In this document: piece after piece, positions 25,594 through 34,379 of the stretch
How the letters are laid out: the number at the start of each line of letters is the position of its first letter
Numbering within the stretch: the stretch's first letter is position 1
Source: Halopseudomonas xiamenensis
GTDB taxonomy: Bacteria > Pseudomonadota > Gammaproteobacteria > Pseudomonadales > Pseudomonadaceae
NCBI RefSeq assembly: GCF_014219065.1
Contig: NZ_JACLGO010000015.1
Coordinates: 32,670 to 96,669 of the forward strand
Direction of reading: 5' to 3'
DNA: 64,000 nucleotides
Notes under the pieces: model-generated
Databases searched by the model: none
Told to the model about the DNA's origin: nothing
What the model saw: the letters and a program-made list of their open reading frames with translations, nothing else
Program-made: the position numbers and the translations under genes

Positions 25594-26946
25594 ATGAATA
25601 TGAATCGGATTGCGATCAGCTCTCTGCTGTTAGCCGTTGCCAGTCCTGCGATAGGCAACCCAGCCTGGACTGCAGATGATATTGGGCAAGCACTCACCCG
25701 CTTCGGATCAGAAAAAGCCGGAAATGAAGCCGGTACCATTCCCGAATACACTGGCGGGCTGCAAGTAGCCGCGACCCTGCAACCGGGCGATGGACTCTGG
25801 CCTAACCCCTTCGCCGAAGAAGCGCCGCTTTTTCGCATTACTGGAGAGAATGCAGATGAGTTTGCCGATCAGTTGTCGTCTGGACAGATGCGGCTACTAA
25901 AAGAGCATGCCGACACCTACTACATGGATATATATCCCACGCATCGTACGGCGGCCTTTCCTGAAGAGTTCCTCGCTGCAACCGAGCAGAATGCCAGAAA
26001 TCCAGAATGCGGATCGATACATGATGGACTCTCCGTAAGCGAGGCCTGTCGGGGCGGACTGCCCTTCCCCATTCCCGAAACCGGGCAAGAGGTGATGTGG
26101 AACTATCTTCTCAACTACCAGGGGGTCAACGGCTGGGACTGGAATCACAGCGCCTACGTAGTGAATCAGGGACACATCACCCTGACCAATACCAACCGTT
26201 CTACCGGTGAAAAGCCTTTCTACCAAACCGAAGTAACAGGCCGCGATCCCAAGGTTGCATCACGCATCTGGTCACGCATCGTTGCGCCAGCCCGCTCCGC
26301 GGGTACAGCTTCTGGTTACTGGGATCACCTGGATCCCGTCGCGGACGATCGCTACGCCTGGAGTTACTCCACAGGCCAGCGACGCATTCGTCGAGCGCCC
26401 GAATTTTCATACGACACACCCAACTCGGCGTTTGGCAGCGTGTCCTTCTATGACGAGATTTTCCTGTTCTCCGGAAAAATGGATCGCTTCGACTGGACGC
26501 TCGAAGGCAAGAAGGAAATGTTTATTCCCTACAGCAACTATGAGCTGAAATGGGGCTGTGACATGGAAACCAAACTGATGGACAAGCATATAAATCCAGC
26601 CTGCGAGCGCTGGGAGCTGCACCGGGTATGGGTCGTGTCTGCCGAGCGCAAGGAAGGCATACGTCATGCGCAGAAGTCTCGACGCTATTACATAGATGAA
26701 GACACTTTCGGTGCTGCACTCTATGACGCATGGGACAACAGTGGAGAAATGTTCCGCTCAGGGGCTCAGTACAACATCCAGGCGTATGGAATCCCCAACA
26801 ATCCATTGCAAGATTCATACTCACTTTACGACTTCACTCGCAGCCAATACGGCATGTTTGGTAACGGCCCCACACGCTACCGCGCCTCGCCGGTAACGGA
26901 GCGTGAAGCCAATCCGCAGACCATCGCCGCCGGCCAGCGCCGCTAA
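25594..26946 (+). CDS. DUF1329 envelope protein, copy 3
   Basis: 450 residues with a signal peptide ending around residue 21 (SPAIGN). It is the most divergent of the four copies: the core reads YAWSYSTGQRRIRRAPEF instead of RRAWSYTPGQRRVKLAPEF, but SFYDEIFLFSGKMDRFD, CERWELHRVWVV and YYIDEDTFGAALYDAWD are clear. GGAG precedes the ATG. It follows DUF1302 copy 1 by 52 nt and is probably cotranscribed with it. A GC-rich hairpin (26964-26981) separates it from the SDR gene. Confidence 0.9.
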   Translation: MNMNRIAISSLLLAVASPAIGNPAWTADDIGQALTRFGSEKAGNEAGTIPEYTGGLQVAATLQPGDGLWPNPFAEEAPLFRITGENADEFADQLSSGQMRLLKEHADTYYMDIYPTHRTAAFPEEFLAATEQNARNPECGSIHDGLSVSEACRGGLPFPIPETGQEVMWNYLLNYQGVNGWDWNHSAYVVNQGHITLTNTNRSTGEKPFYQTEVTGRDPKVASRIWSRIVAPARSAGTASGYWDHLDPVADDRYAWSYSTGQRRIRRAPEFSYDTPNSAFGSVSFYDEIFLFSGKMDRFDWTLEGKKEMFIPYSNYELKWGCDMETKLMDKHINPACERWELHRVWVVSAERKEGIRHAQKSRRYYIDEDTFGAALYDAWDNSGEMFRSGAQYNIQAYGIPNNPLQDSYSLYDFTRSQYGMFGNGPTRYRASPVTEREANPQTIAAGQRR

Positions 26947-26963
26947 GCCAAGAATCACCACGT

Positions 26964-26981
26964 CCGGAGGTGCGCCTCCGG
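26964..26981 (+). terminator. GC-rich hairpin after DUF1329 copy 3
   Basis: CCGGAGG and CCTCCGG pair perfectly across TGCG. No T-run, so it may protect the upstream mRNA end. Confidence 0.4.
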
Positions 26982-27013
26982 GATCTCACAGTAGACTCCA
27001 GGGGGCTTCACAC

Positions 27014-27811
27014 ATGAAGCGACTCGATGAGAAAGTGACCGTTATTACGGGTGCCGGAAGCGGCATAGGACGCGCCAGTGCGTTGGCATTTGCCGCTCAA
27101 GGCGGCAAGGTGGTCGTTACCGACCTCTATAACCAGGCGGCGGAGGCTGTTGTCCAGACCATCACCGAGACTGGCGGTGAGGCCATAGCGCTAAAAGTTG
27201 ATGTCGGCCTGGAGGACGATATCAAACACATGATAGACAGCACTATTGAAACCTATGGTCGTATCGATGTGTTGTTCAACAACGCCGTCAACAAGAACCC
27301 CGACACGGCCAGGGATATCGACTTCATCAATTTCAATGAAGAACTGTTCCACACCAATATGCGCGTCAATGTGCTGGGCGGCGTACTGGCTTGCAAACAT
27401 GCGCTACCGCATATGCTGGATCAAGCGGGAGGCTCAATCATATTTACCTCCTCTACCAGTTCCATTGCGGGCGAAGTGGCGCAGTTCAGTTATGGCGCTT
27501 CCAAGGCAGCATTGAACTGGTACGTGCAAACCATCGCCACCACCTTCGGCAAGCGTGGCATCCGCTGCAACGCCATTCTCCCCGGCGTGATCCGCACTGC
27601 GGCCCTGGCAGGCTGGGCCAATGAGCAAATGACCAAAGCCTTCCTCGACTTGCAGAACGTGCCGCAGCTAGGTGAACCCGAAGATATCGCTAACATGGCG
27701 CTGTTTCTCGCCTCGGACGAGTCACGCTACGTCAATGGCGCACTGATGCGCGTGGATGGTGGCATGAGTTGTGGTACGCCGATGGTTCCAGTGGTCAGGG
27801 CGTATCTCTGA
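27014..27811 (+). CDS. SDR oxidoreductase
   Basis: A classical short-chain dehydrogenase/reductase of 265 residues. The cofactor motif is TGAGSGIG near residues 12-19, the structural NNA motif is present (VLFNNAVNKN), and the catalytic set is a Ser in TSSTSSIAG with YGASK near residues 159-163. The end FVNGALMRVDGG type is also present (YVNGALMRVDGG). It would oxidise or reduce a secondary alcohol or ketone with NAD(P). The ATG at 27014 matches the usual family start; the ribosome binding site is modest (AGGGGG). It heads a five-gene plus-strand set that ends with the MFS gene at 31909. Confidence 0.9.
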   Translation: MKRLDEKVTVITGAGSGIGRASALAFAAQGGKVVVTDLYNQAAEAVVQTITETGGEAIALKVDVGLEDDIKHMIDSTIETYGRIDVLFNNAVNKNPDTARDIDFINFNEELFHTNMRVNVLGGVLACKHALPHMLDQAGGSIIFTSSTSSIAGEVAQFSYGASKAALNWYVQTIATTFGKRGIRCNAILPGVIRTAALAGWANEQMTKAFLDLQNVPQLGEPEDIANMALFLASDESRYVNGALMRVDGGMSCGTPMVPVVRAYL

Positions 27812-27862
27812 TCAGGCGCGGCATTCAACTGACAAACAGACATTCAAGGTGAGATGCGAAAC

Positions 27863-28306
27863 ATGGGTATGCAACAGGAAAAGATTATCAGGACTTTCTG
27901 CGCCGCCTGGGGCGACGGTACAGCAACTTCACGGCCGCAGCTGGAGACCATTCTGGACATGATGGCCGAGGACGCTGTTTGGCAACTCTGGGTGCCAGGC
28001 GGCCCGGTTATCCAGGGCAAGCAGGCGTTACGCGACGAAATCACTCGGCAAATGAGTTATGTGACCCATAACCACTGCGTAATCCGCAACATCGTCTCCT
28101 CCGACAACGTAGTGATGACCGAGCGTGATGACTACGCAGTGTCGGGAGGCAAGCCCATGCCGCACTCCATGGTGGCCGTTTACGAGCTGGATGATCAGGG
28201 GCTGATCACCGCCTGGCGGGAGTATCTGGATACAGCGGATCTGGCAAGAAAGAAAGGTGTTCCGCTAGAACAGGTCGGCGGGCCAAGTCTGGATGCCAAC
28301 GCCTGA
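27863..28306 (+). CDS. Limonene-epoxide-hydrolase/SnoaL-like protein
   Basis: A 147-residue NTF2-fold protein with features of limonene-1,2-epoxide hydrolase: an Arg-x-Asp pair in TERDDY near residue 90 and W-R-E-Y-L-D near residue 115. The known enzyme uses an Asp-Arg-Asp triad with W-R-D at the second site; here the last Asp is Glu, so activity is uncertain. The start at 27863 leaves about 10 nt after AAGGTGAG; the ATG at 27854 is too close. It lies between SDR and phosphotransferase genes and could open an epoxide made by one of the oxygenases, or act as a binding protein or isomerase. Confidence 0.65.
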   Translation: MGMQQEKIIRTFCAAWGDGTATSRPQLETILDMMAEDAVWQLWVPGGPVIQGKQALRDEITRQMSYVTHNHCVIRNIVSSDNVVMTERDDYAVSGGKPMPHSMVAVYELDDQGLITAWREYLDTADLARKKGVPLEQVGGPSLDANA

Positions 28307-28376
28307 ACACCACCCTCTTACCTATGAAGGGCAACCGGACGAGCCGGACTTGCCGATGAATGCTTTGGAGCAGCGA

Positions 28377-29747
28377 ATGAACATGGCCGTACAAGACACC
28401 ACGAATACCGATCAACAGCAAGAACGGAAACTCTGCCAGTTCGTAGAAGAACTCCTTGAGGGCAGAGTTACCAACATCGAACGCCTGCCTCGCTGGCGGC
28501 CCGCTTGGAATGTGGATCTCAAGCGCGGTGATGAGATTATCAAGCTGCACATACGCGGTGAGCGCGGCGGCGATGTCAGCCCGTTCCCGGATCTTCGTCG
28601 CGAAGCGGATATCCTTACCCTGATCAGGCAACAAGGTATCCCCGCTCCCCGCATCTATGGCTTCTGTGAAGACCCGCAGGCCATCGTGATGCAGAACGTG
28701 CCAGGTACCCGTGATCTATCCCAGGCCAAAGACAATGCAGAGCGGCTCAGTTTGGCCAAGCAGTACATTGACGCCATGGCAGCAATGCACAAGTTACCGC
28801 TAGACGCTTTTGTCGCACGGGGAATCGATCTGCCGCATGGCGCCGAAGCGATTTCTCTGGCGGGTCTGGAGGCCTACTATCCACTGTATGAACGGAACAA
28901 GACGCGCCCGCAGCCACTGCTGGAATTCGCCCTCAACTGGCTGCGCCGCAACGTGCCACAACACCGGATCAAGCCCAGCCTGGTTCAGTATGATTCAGGC
29001 CAGTATCTGTTCGAGAACGGCAAGGTAAACACCCTGTACGACTTCGAGTTCGCGATGATCGGCGACCCGCTCGCCGACCTCGCCTCCGCGCGCATGCGCG
29101 ATAATTACGAACCTCTGGGGGGGCCCTTCAGCGAACTCTATAGCTACTACCAGGAAGTCAGCGGCGAGAAGCCCGAACCCGACGTGGTGCGTTTCCATAC
29201 TGCCTTGTTCTCTACCGTCAGCGCCATGCAGTTCTCCGCAACTGTCGCCACACCGCAGCCAGGCAACCCGCATGATACCTATATTGAGTTCGATATTGCC
29301 CTGCGCCGGGTAGTAGTTCACGCGATGGCCGAGGCGATGGGCGCGGAGATTGCGCCCCCCGCAATCAACATAGTGGAACATGGCCCGAACGCAGAGCTAC
29401 TCAGCATGCTCACCGACGCAGTCAATCAGGTTCAGATCGAGGACGAATTTCAGCAGACCAAGCTCAACGCTGTTCGCAAGATCGTCGAATATCTGGGGAG
29501 AGCTGACGCCATGATCAATCAACTCCAGGCTGTGGACATGCAGGAAGCCGGCGTTCTGCTGGGGTGCAGCTTTGCACACCACGATGAGATGGAGGCAGCC
29601 CTGGAACGTTTTGTCGCCACCGCAGGCACAGAGCACGACCTGGCATTGTTGGCTCTCTTCGCTTCACAGATAGAACGACGAGTGCAGGTGTTTGGACAAA
29701 CTGCCATCGGCAGATCGGCAAGCCATATTGACCTGCCAGCACTGTAG
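28377..29747 (+). CDS. APH-fold phosphotransferase with a modified catalytic loop
   Basis: 456 residues. The first 300 or so have the aminoglycoside-phosphotransferase/choline-kinase layout: LPRWRPAWNVDLKRG and IIKLHIRG for the nucleotide-binding strands, LRREADILTLIR, IVMQNVPG at the hinge, and DFEFAMIGDPLADLA for the metal-binding DFE-type motif. The catalytic loop, normally HGDxxxxN, reads QYDSGQYL: the Asp is kept, but the His and Asn are replaced. About 150 extra C-terminal residues are helical. ACAD10/11 and LvaA relatives phosphorylate hydroxyacyl-CoA intermediates, so a catabolic kinase is more likely than antibiotic resistance. GGAG 6 nt before 28377 supports this start over earlier ATGs at 28293 and 28356. 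Confidence 0.72.
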   Translation: MNMAVQDTTNTDQQQERKLCQFVEELLEGRVTNIERLPRWRPAWNVDLKRGDEIIKLHIRGERGGDVSPFPDLRREADILTLIRQQGIPAPRIYGFCEDPQAIVMQNVPGTRDLSQAKDNAERLSLAKQYIDAMAAMHKLPLDAFVARGIDLPHGAEAISLAGLEAYYPLYERNKTRPQPLLEFALNWLRRNVPQHRIKPSLVQYDSGQYLFENGKVNTLYDFEFAMIGDPLADLASARMRDNYEPLGGPFSELYSYYQEVSGEKPEPDVVRFHTALFSTVSAMQFSATVATPQPGNPHDTYIEFDIALRRVVVHAMAEAMGAEIAPPAINIVEHGPNAELLSMLTDAVNQVQIEDEFQQTKLNAVRKIVEYLGRADAMINQLQAVDMQEAGVLLGCSFAHHDEMEAALERFVATAGTEHDLALLALFASQIERRVQVFGQTAIGRSASHIDLPAL

Positions 29748-29769
29748 CCCTACTAGTCTGGAGCAGAAC

Positions 29770-30606
29770 ATGTCTGACGATAACAACAATAAGCAAGCTG
29801 ATTTCCTAGGTCGCTACGGCCCGTGGGCTCTGGTAGCAGGTGCCTCCCATGGCATCGGTTCGGAATTTACCCGACAGGTCGCAGCGCAAGGCCTGAACTG
29901 CATCCTCGTAGCCAGGACTGAAGACACCCTGCAATCTTTGAAATCGAGCCTGGAGGGCGAGTACGGGGTTAAAGTCCTGATCGTAACTCAGGATCTGTCA
30001 GCGCCGGATGCCGCGGCTCGACTGCTGCGGGCTACCGGCGAGCGTCAGATAGGTCTGTTGATCTATAACGCCGGCGGCGACCCTTTTATCAGTCAATTCC
30101 TCAATACCGATGCCGAAAGCTGGATGTCGCTGCTGCGGCTGAATACCCAGACAGTACTGGAAACGAGCCATACTTATGGCAAACGCATGGTGGAGCGTGG
30201 CCAGGGCGGAGTGATTCTGGTTGGCTCACACGCGGCACTGGGCGGTGTCCGCAAACTGGGCATGTACTCGGCCACCAAGGCATTTTCCCTTAACCTTGGA
30301 GAATCACTCTGGGCAGAATGGAAGGATCGCGGAGTTGATGTGCTGAACCTGCTCATCAGTACGGTGGATACGCCAATGATGCGCGAAACCATGCAGCGTT
30401 TGAATATTCCTGACGCGGCAACAATGAACTTGCCCCAGGCCGATGACATCGTGCGTCTGGCGTTGGCCGCTCTGCCCAATGGCCCAACCCTTGTTCACCC
30501 ACAGGATCTGGAGTCGCCGGATGGCGAATTGTCACTCGGTGACCGTCGCCGTGAACATGTCATCAACAAAAGCGCCGAGGCGGCCATGTTCATTGGCCGC
30601 GATTGA
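29770..30606 (+). CDS. SDR oxidoreductase
   Basis: A 278-residue SDR close to the 3-oxoacyl reductase/hydroxysteroid dehydrogenase-like group. Cofactor motif AGASHGIG near residues 21-28, NAG motif as YNAGGDP, catalytic Ser in VGSHAALGG and YSATK near residues 167-171. GGAG before the ATG at 29770 supports the start. The first codons contain AACAACAATAA, which repeats the CA motif. It would interconvert a ketone and alcohol in the pathway. It follows the phosphotransferase by 22 nt and precedes the MFS gene by 37 nt, so all three are probably cotranscribed. Confidence 0.9.
   Translation: MSDDNNNKQADFLGRYGPWALVAGASHGIGSEFTRQVAAQGLNCILVARTEDTLQSLKSSLEGEYGVKVLIVTQDLSAPDAAARLLRATGERQIGLLIYNAGGDPFISQFLNTDAESWMSLLRLNTQTVLETSHTYGKRMVERGQGGVILVGSHAALGGVRKLGMYSATKAFSLNLGESLWAEWKDRGVDVLNLLISTVDTPMMRETMQRLNIPDAATMNLPQADDIVRLALAALPNGPTLVHPQDLESPDGELSLGDRRREHVINKSAEAAMFIGRD
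29782..29792 (+). promoter_or_regulatory. CA motifs within the first codons of the SDR gene
   Basis: AACAACAATAA gives two overlapping AANAANAA matches 12 nt after the start codon's first base. Confidence 0.4.
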
Positions 30607-30643
30607 CCGCACATAGCGCGATTGAAATCACTCTGAATGAGCA

Positions 30644-31909
30644 ATGAACAACATGAAAAATTTTGACAACAGGGAATTCAAACTCGGGTGGAAGATCCTG
30701 ATTCTGGCCACAGTAGGCGTAGCCACCAGTTCAAGCTCGCTTCTGTTGTACAGCTTCAGCGCGATGATGATTCCTCTGGAACTGGCTATGGGGTGGGGCC
30801 GCAGTGAACTGCAGGCGGCAATCACTGCGCTGTCGCTCGGTACTATCGTCGCCGCCCAGCTCGCTGGGTGGGTGAACCTGAAGTTCGGCTTGCGCATCGT
30901 TACCATCGTGTCGCTTATCGCGCTATCGGTCAGCTTGTTTCTCCTCACTCAGATTCAAACCACTATCTGGAGCCTCTATCTTGGCTACTTCCTCGTTCCG
31001 CTTGCCGGGCTGGGAACCTTGCAGATCACGTGGTCGCACCTGGTCAATCTCTGGTTTGTGGAAAACCGTGGGCTGGCGCTGGCGATCATACTGAGCGGGT
31101 CCGGACTGGCCGCTGCTTTGCTGCCACTGCTGATCACTTGGTCTGTGTCGACCTGGGGGTGGCAAGCCGGCTTCATTTCCCTGTCGGTACTGCCTGTGGC
31201 TATAGCGCTGCCGTTGACCTTGCGCTGGCTGATGCCGGTCAGCAGTAGAAATGGTGCGAAGGCCGCAGAACAGCCCAAAGCGCAACAGGAGTCCGGTGGC
31301 ATACTGCTCAGCGAAGCTCTGCGCTCGTGGCGCTTCTGGGTATGCAATCTCTCCATGACACTGGTGGTAGCCTGTGTGGTAGGCCTGGTTACCAACATCA
31401 TTCCCTTGCTACAGGACAGGGGGCTGAGCGCAGTGGAAGCCGGGCAGATTTTCAGCGCCTTCGGCATTTCGCTGATACTGGGCAGGCTGGTAGTAGGCTA
31501 TCTGATCGACCGTCTGTGGGCACCCGGGGTCGCAGCAGTGGCACTGATGATGCCGGCACTGGCCTGCCTGATCTTTGCGATGGCCACCAACAACACGGCG
31601 CTGTATATCCTGGCAACCCTGCTGGTAGGTATTGGTGCCGGGGCTGAGTTCGACATTGCCGCCTTCCTGATTGCACGCTACTTCGGCATGCGTGACTATG
31701 GTCGACTGTTCGGTATTCACCTTGGGCTGATCACCGCCGGGGCGGCGGCGGCACCTCTACTGTTCGGTGCTCTGTACAGCCTCACCGGAGATTATTCCGG
31801 GCTTCTCACTTTCAGCACCGCTTGCTTCATCATCGGCCCGCTAATGCTGCTCAGTCTGGGTAGCTATCCAGTGTTTCGCCACCCGACCGCCCTGACGCCA
31901 GCTCTCTGA
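30644..31909 (+). CDS. MFS transporter (paralogue of the one at 2465)
   Basis: 421 residues, about 12 membrane helices, closely similar to the protein at 2465-3742 through the whole length, including PLELAMGWGRSELQAAIT near the start and GAGAEFDIAAFLIARYFG near residue 330. Both belong to the oxalate/formate or monocarboxylate-like MFS subgroup by general appearance. The ribosome binding site is weak (TGAGC), suggesting coupling to the preceding SDR gene. The two paralogues lie at opposite ends of the accessory region and may carry two related compounds or act at different stages. Confidence 0.9.
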   Translation: MNNMKNFDNREFKLGWKILILATVGVATSSSSLLLYSFSAMMIPLELAMGWGRSELQAAITALSLGTIVAAQLAGWVNLKFGLRIVTIVSLIALSVSLFLLTQIQTTIWSLYLGYFLVPLAGLGTLQITWSHLVNLWFVENRGLALAIILSGSGLAAALLPLLITWSVSTWGWQAGFISLSVLPVAIALPLTLRWLMPVSSRNGAKAAEQPKAQQESGGILLSEALRSWRFWVCNLSMTLVVACVVGLVTNIIPLLQDRGLSAVEAGQIFSAFGISLILGRLVVGYLIDRLWAPGVAAVALMMPALACLIFAMATNNTALYILATLLVGIGAGAEFDIAAFLIARYFGMRDYGRLFGIHLGLITAGAAAAPLLFGALYSLTGDYSGLLTFSTACFIIGPLMLLSLGSYPVFRHPTALTPAL

Positions 31910-31923
31910 TGCAACGGCCTAGT

Positions 31924-32835
31924 TCAGGGGTTAACGCGACGCATCTCCTGACGAAATGCCTCGGGCGTCATACCCACTTCTTTGCGGAACGCCGCCGCAA
32001 AGGAGGCGGGGTTCTGGAATCCGGTCTGGTAGGATACCTGCTTTATCAGCACCTTTTGATCAAGCAACAGCGATTTTGCCTTGCGAATGCGGCTCTGGGC
32101 CACATACTGGCGCAGAGTCAAACCGACAGTATTCTTGAATAGCATGGAGAACTTTCGGGGTGGCATCTCCCACATCTGGGCAAGTTTCGCGACCGAATTG
32201 CCCATTTCTGGGTCCCCATCGAGCATCTCTCGCAATTGCCTGATCTGTTGCAAGCTCAGTTTCCCACGACAATCACCTGGCGTTCTCGAACCCAGAAACT
32301 GCCTGTGCAGATCCATCGCAATGCCAGTCAGCATACACTCTGTATGCAGTTGACTGGCAAAGCCCGGCGCAGCCACCTCCTGCGCCAGCCGCTCCATGGA
32401 AACCTGTAGATAATTACTCTTCAAATTCAACATGCCGTCATTGAGGCAGTCTTCCCAGCACCACTCAATGCCCGCCAACGGACCCAGTACGCCGGGATCG
32501 AACAGACAGATCATCGATTTGAATTGAGACACTCCGTGGTAAAACTGGAACTCAGTCCCCGGGGGAAGAAACAGCACTTGACCTAGCGACTGGAAGTCAC
32601 AGTCCCGGCCGGAAAAACGACCCTTGTTATCTGAATATCTCGATTGGCTAGCGGCCGCTTTGGGCAACACCAGACGCAGCAGACAGCTGTTCTTAGCTTC
32701 AATAACTGCAGTTCCTGCACTTAGCCACTGGGCACCCTGTATCTGAATATCGAAACCATCATCGACCAGGCGGGACTCTGTCCAAAACTCACCAACATTG
32801 GACGGGTCATACTCAAGATACTTTACTGAATACAT
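31924..32835 (-). CDS. AraC-family regulator
   Basis: A 303-residue activator with a variable N-terminal ligand domain and a C-terminal double helix-turn-helix (about 200-303). The second HTH and family signature read KQVSYQTGFQNPASFAAAFRKEVGMTPEAFRQ near residues 265-297, given here in part. The layout resembles the AraC-binding-like-domain (AraC_binding_2) subgroup rather than sugar regulators. AAGG precedes the ATG. It is convergent with the MFS gene and transcribed away from the VOC gene at 33068, so it may activate one or both flanking sets. Its operator was not identified. Confidence 0.92.
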   Translation of the reverse strand: MYSVKYLEYDPSNVGEFWTESRLVDDGFDIQIQGAQWLSAGTAVIEAKNSCLLRLVLPKAAASQSRYSDNKGRFSGRDCDFQSLGQVLFLPPGTEFQFYHGVSQFKSMICLFDPGVLGPLAGIEWCWEDCLNDGMLNLKSNYLQVSMERLAQEVAAPGFASQLHTECMLTGIAMDLHRQFLGSRTPGDCRGKLSLQQIRQLREMLDGDPEMGNSVAKLAQMWEMPPRKFSMLFKNTVGLTLRQYVAQSRIRKAKSLLLDQKVLIKQVSYQTGFQNPASFAAAFRKEVGMTPEAFRQEMRRVNP

Positions 32836-33067
32836 GGTTACGACCTTCAGCGATTATTATTGTGGACACTGAACATTGCCTAACATTGGGCTTCATGACT
32901 TATCACTGTTCAGCATAGTCTTCGCCCGCTGTGTGCCAATTACTAAATCCCTTTAGCTGGTATTCAAAAAAGCAATACCTGTGACCAGTTCTTTATTGTT
33001 GTCCCTACGCCGCTTATGCACTTTTAATGAGTTCCACGCATTCACTCGCACTCACTCAGGAGCTTCC

Positions 33068-33475
33068 ATGACACTTCGAATGGATCACTTCACCATTGTT
33101 ACCGACCAACTGGAGGCCACCCGCCAGTTTTACGTGGACCTTCTCGGACTCGAAGTCGGCCCGCGGCCACCATTCCCAGTGGATGGCCTGTGGCTGTATG
33201 CCGACTCCCATCCCATGCTGCATGTCATTTCAGTGGAACAGATGCCCGAGCCACGCCGCGGTGTGCTCGATCACATGGCTTTTTTTTCCTCTGGTCTGGG
33301 TTCGATGCTCGACAAGCTCGATGACCACAACGTCCGTTACCGCATCATCCGCGCCCCCGGAGAGAACCGAACCTGGCAGGTATTTTTCAAGGATCCGAAT
33401 GACGTCGAGGTCGAGCTCGACTTCGACGCCGAGGAAACGCCACCTGCCGACTGGAAGCAACGCAGCAAACGCTGA
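33068..33475 (+). CDS. VOC-family (glyoxalase/dioxygenase-like) protein
   Basis: A 135-residue single VOC module. It starts MDHFTIVTDQLEATRQFYVD and ends with the strand FFKDPNDVEVELDF. Possible metal ligands are the His in the first strand (LRMDHFTI), a His in LDHMAFF and a Glu in the last strand (VEVEL), which is the metal-binding pattern of glyoxalases and extradiol dioxygenases. It could be an isomerase, lyase or dioxygenase. The ATG at 33068 is preferred because CAGGAG lies 6 nt upstream; the upstream in-frame codons have no site. It is convergent with the atypical SDR at 33481. Confidence 0.8.
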   Translation: MTLRMDHFTIVTDQLEATRQFYVDLLGLEVGPRPPFPVDGLWLYADSHPMLHVISVEQMPEPRRGVLDHMAFFSSGLGSMLDKLDDHNVRYRIIRAPGENRTWQVFFKDPNDVEVELDFDAEETPPADWKQRSKR

Positions 33476-33480
33476 GTAGG

Positions 33481-34260
33481 TCAGATCAAGCCGGCGTAGG
33501 CGCCGCCATCCAGTTGCAGGTTCTGCCCGGTGACATAGCCAGCCTGGGCTGAACAGAGGAACGCGCAGGCCATGGCGAGCTCTTCAGGTGTACCGAATCG
33601 TCTGGCCGGGACAGGTCTGAGCATCTCGGCTCTCGCCTCATCCAGACTGATGCTCCTGTGCTTTGCCAACTGACCGGTCATGTAGGTCAGCCGGTCGGTC
33701 GCAATGCGTTCAGGCAAAAGATTATTGACCGTGACATTGTCGCGAATGACTTCCACGGACAGCGCCTTTGAGAAGGCGGTGAGACCAGCCCTGGCTGCTG
33801 TCGAGAGGCCCATCGGCAAACGCGGAGACTTGACCATGGCGGAGGTGATATTGACGATACGACCAAAACGCCGCTCGCGCATTCCATCAACCACGGCCTG
33901 GATCAACAAGATGGCGCTGAGCATATTGGCTTCCAGTGCCTGTTGCCAGCATTCGAGATCCCAGTCCTGAAATTTCCCCGGTGCTGGACCACCGTTATTG
34001 GTGACCAGGATATCCGGAGCAGGACAGGCCGCAAGGAGCTTCTCCCGGCCAACGCTGGTGTTGAGATCCGCTACCACCTGCACTACCTCACGCCCCGTGC
34101 AGTCGCGAATCGCCATCGCAGCCTCATTCAAGCTACCGGGATCGCGCCCGTTGATGAAGACCTCGCACCCTTCAGCAGCCAAGGCGATGGCACAGGCTCT
34201 ACCCAAGCCCCGCGAAGAAGCACAGACGAGCGCTTTACGATTGGCAATATTCAGATCCAT
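33481..34260 (-). CDS. Atypical SDR lacking the canonical catalytic Tyr and Lys
   Basis: A 259-residue protein of the SDR fold, matching the beta-ketoacyl-ACP-reductase-like atypical subgroup. The cofactor loop reads ASSRGLG and the third-strand motif NNGGPAPG, typical of that subgroup. Where classical enzymes have YxxxK this protein has S-TAA-R (MGLSTAARAGL), so neither catalytic Tyr nor Lys is present. The C-terminal YVTGQNLQLDGG is conserved. The start at 34260 has GGGGGAGA 7 nt upstream. It is divergent from the TetR gene at 34380, with a clear operator between them. A binding or regulatory role, or unusual catalysis, is possible. Confidence 0.82.
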   Translation of the reverse strand: MDLNIANRKALVCASSRGLGRACAIALAAEGCEVFINGRDPGSLNEAAMAIRDCTGREVVQVVADLNTSVGREKLLAACPAPDILVTNNGGPAPGKFQDWDLECWQQALEANMLSAILLIQAVVDGMRERRFGRIVNITSAMVKSPRLPMGLSTAARAGLTAFSKALSVEVIRDNVTVNNLLPERIATDRLTYMTGQLAKHRSISLDEARAEMLRPVPARRFGTPEELAMACAFLCSAQAGYVTGQNLQLDGGAYAGLI

Positions 34261-34303
34261 ATTTACTCTCCCCCCCTGTCGAGTCCCGCAAGGCTCAGCC
34301 TCA

Positions 34304-34320
34304 TTACAGCGAGGCTGTAA
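34304..34320. promoter_or_regulatory. Perfect palindrome TTACAGC-GAG-GCTGTAA (candidate TetR operator)
   Basis: A 7-bp inverted repeat with a 3-nt spacer lies between the divergent SDR (33481-34260) and TetR (34380) genes. CAGCCTC and GAGGCTG give a second, overlapping inverted repeat (34296-34317). This is the expected position for autoregulation. Confidence 0.55.
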
Positions 34321-34379
34321 TCCTCTATCCTGTAGACACTTACACTGAAACTTTCCCATGAAACCGGAGACGGAATACG

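Noticed and set aside
28377..29747. Aminoglycoside resistance kinase
   Set aside because: The catalytic loop differs, the protein is much longer and it lies among catabolic genes.
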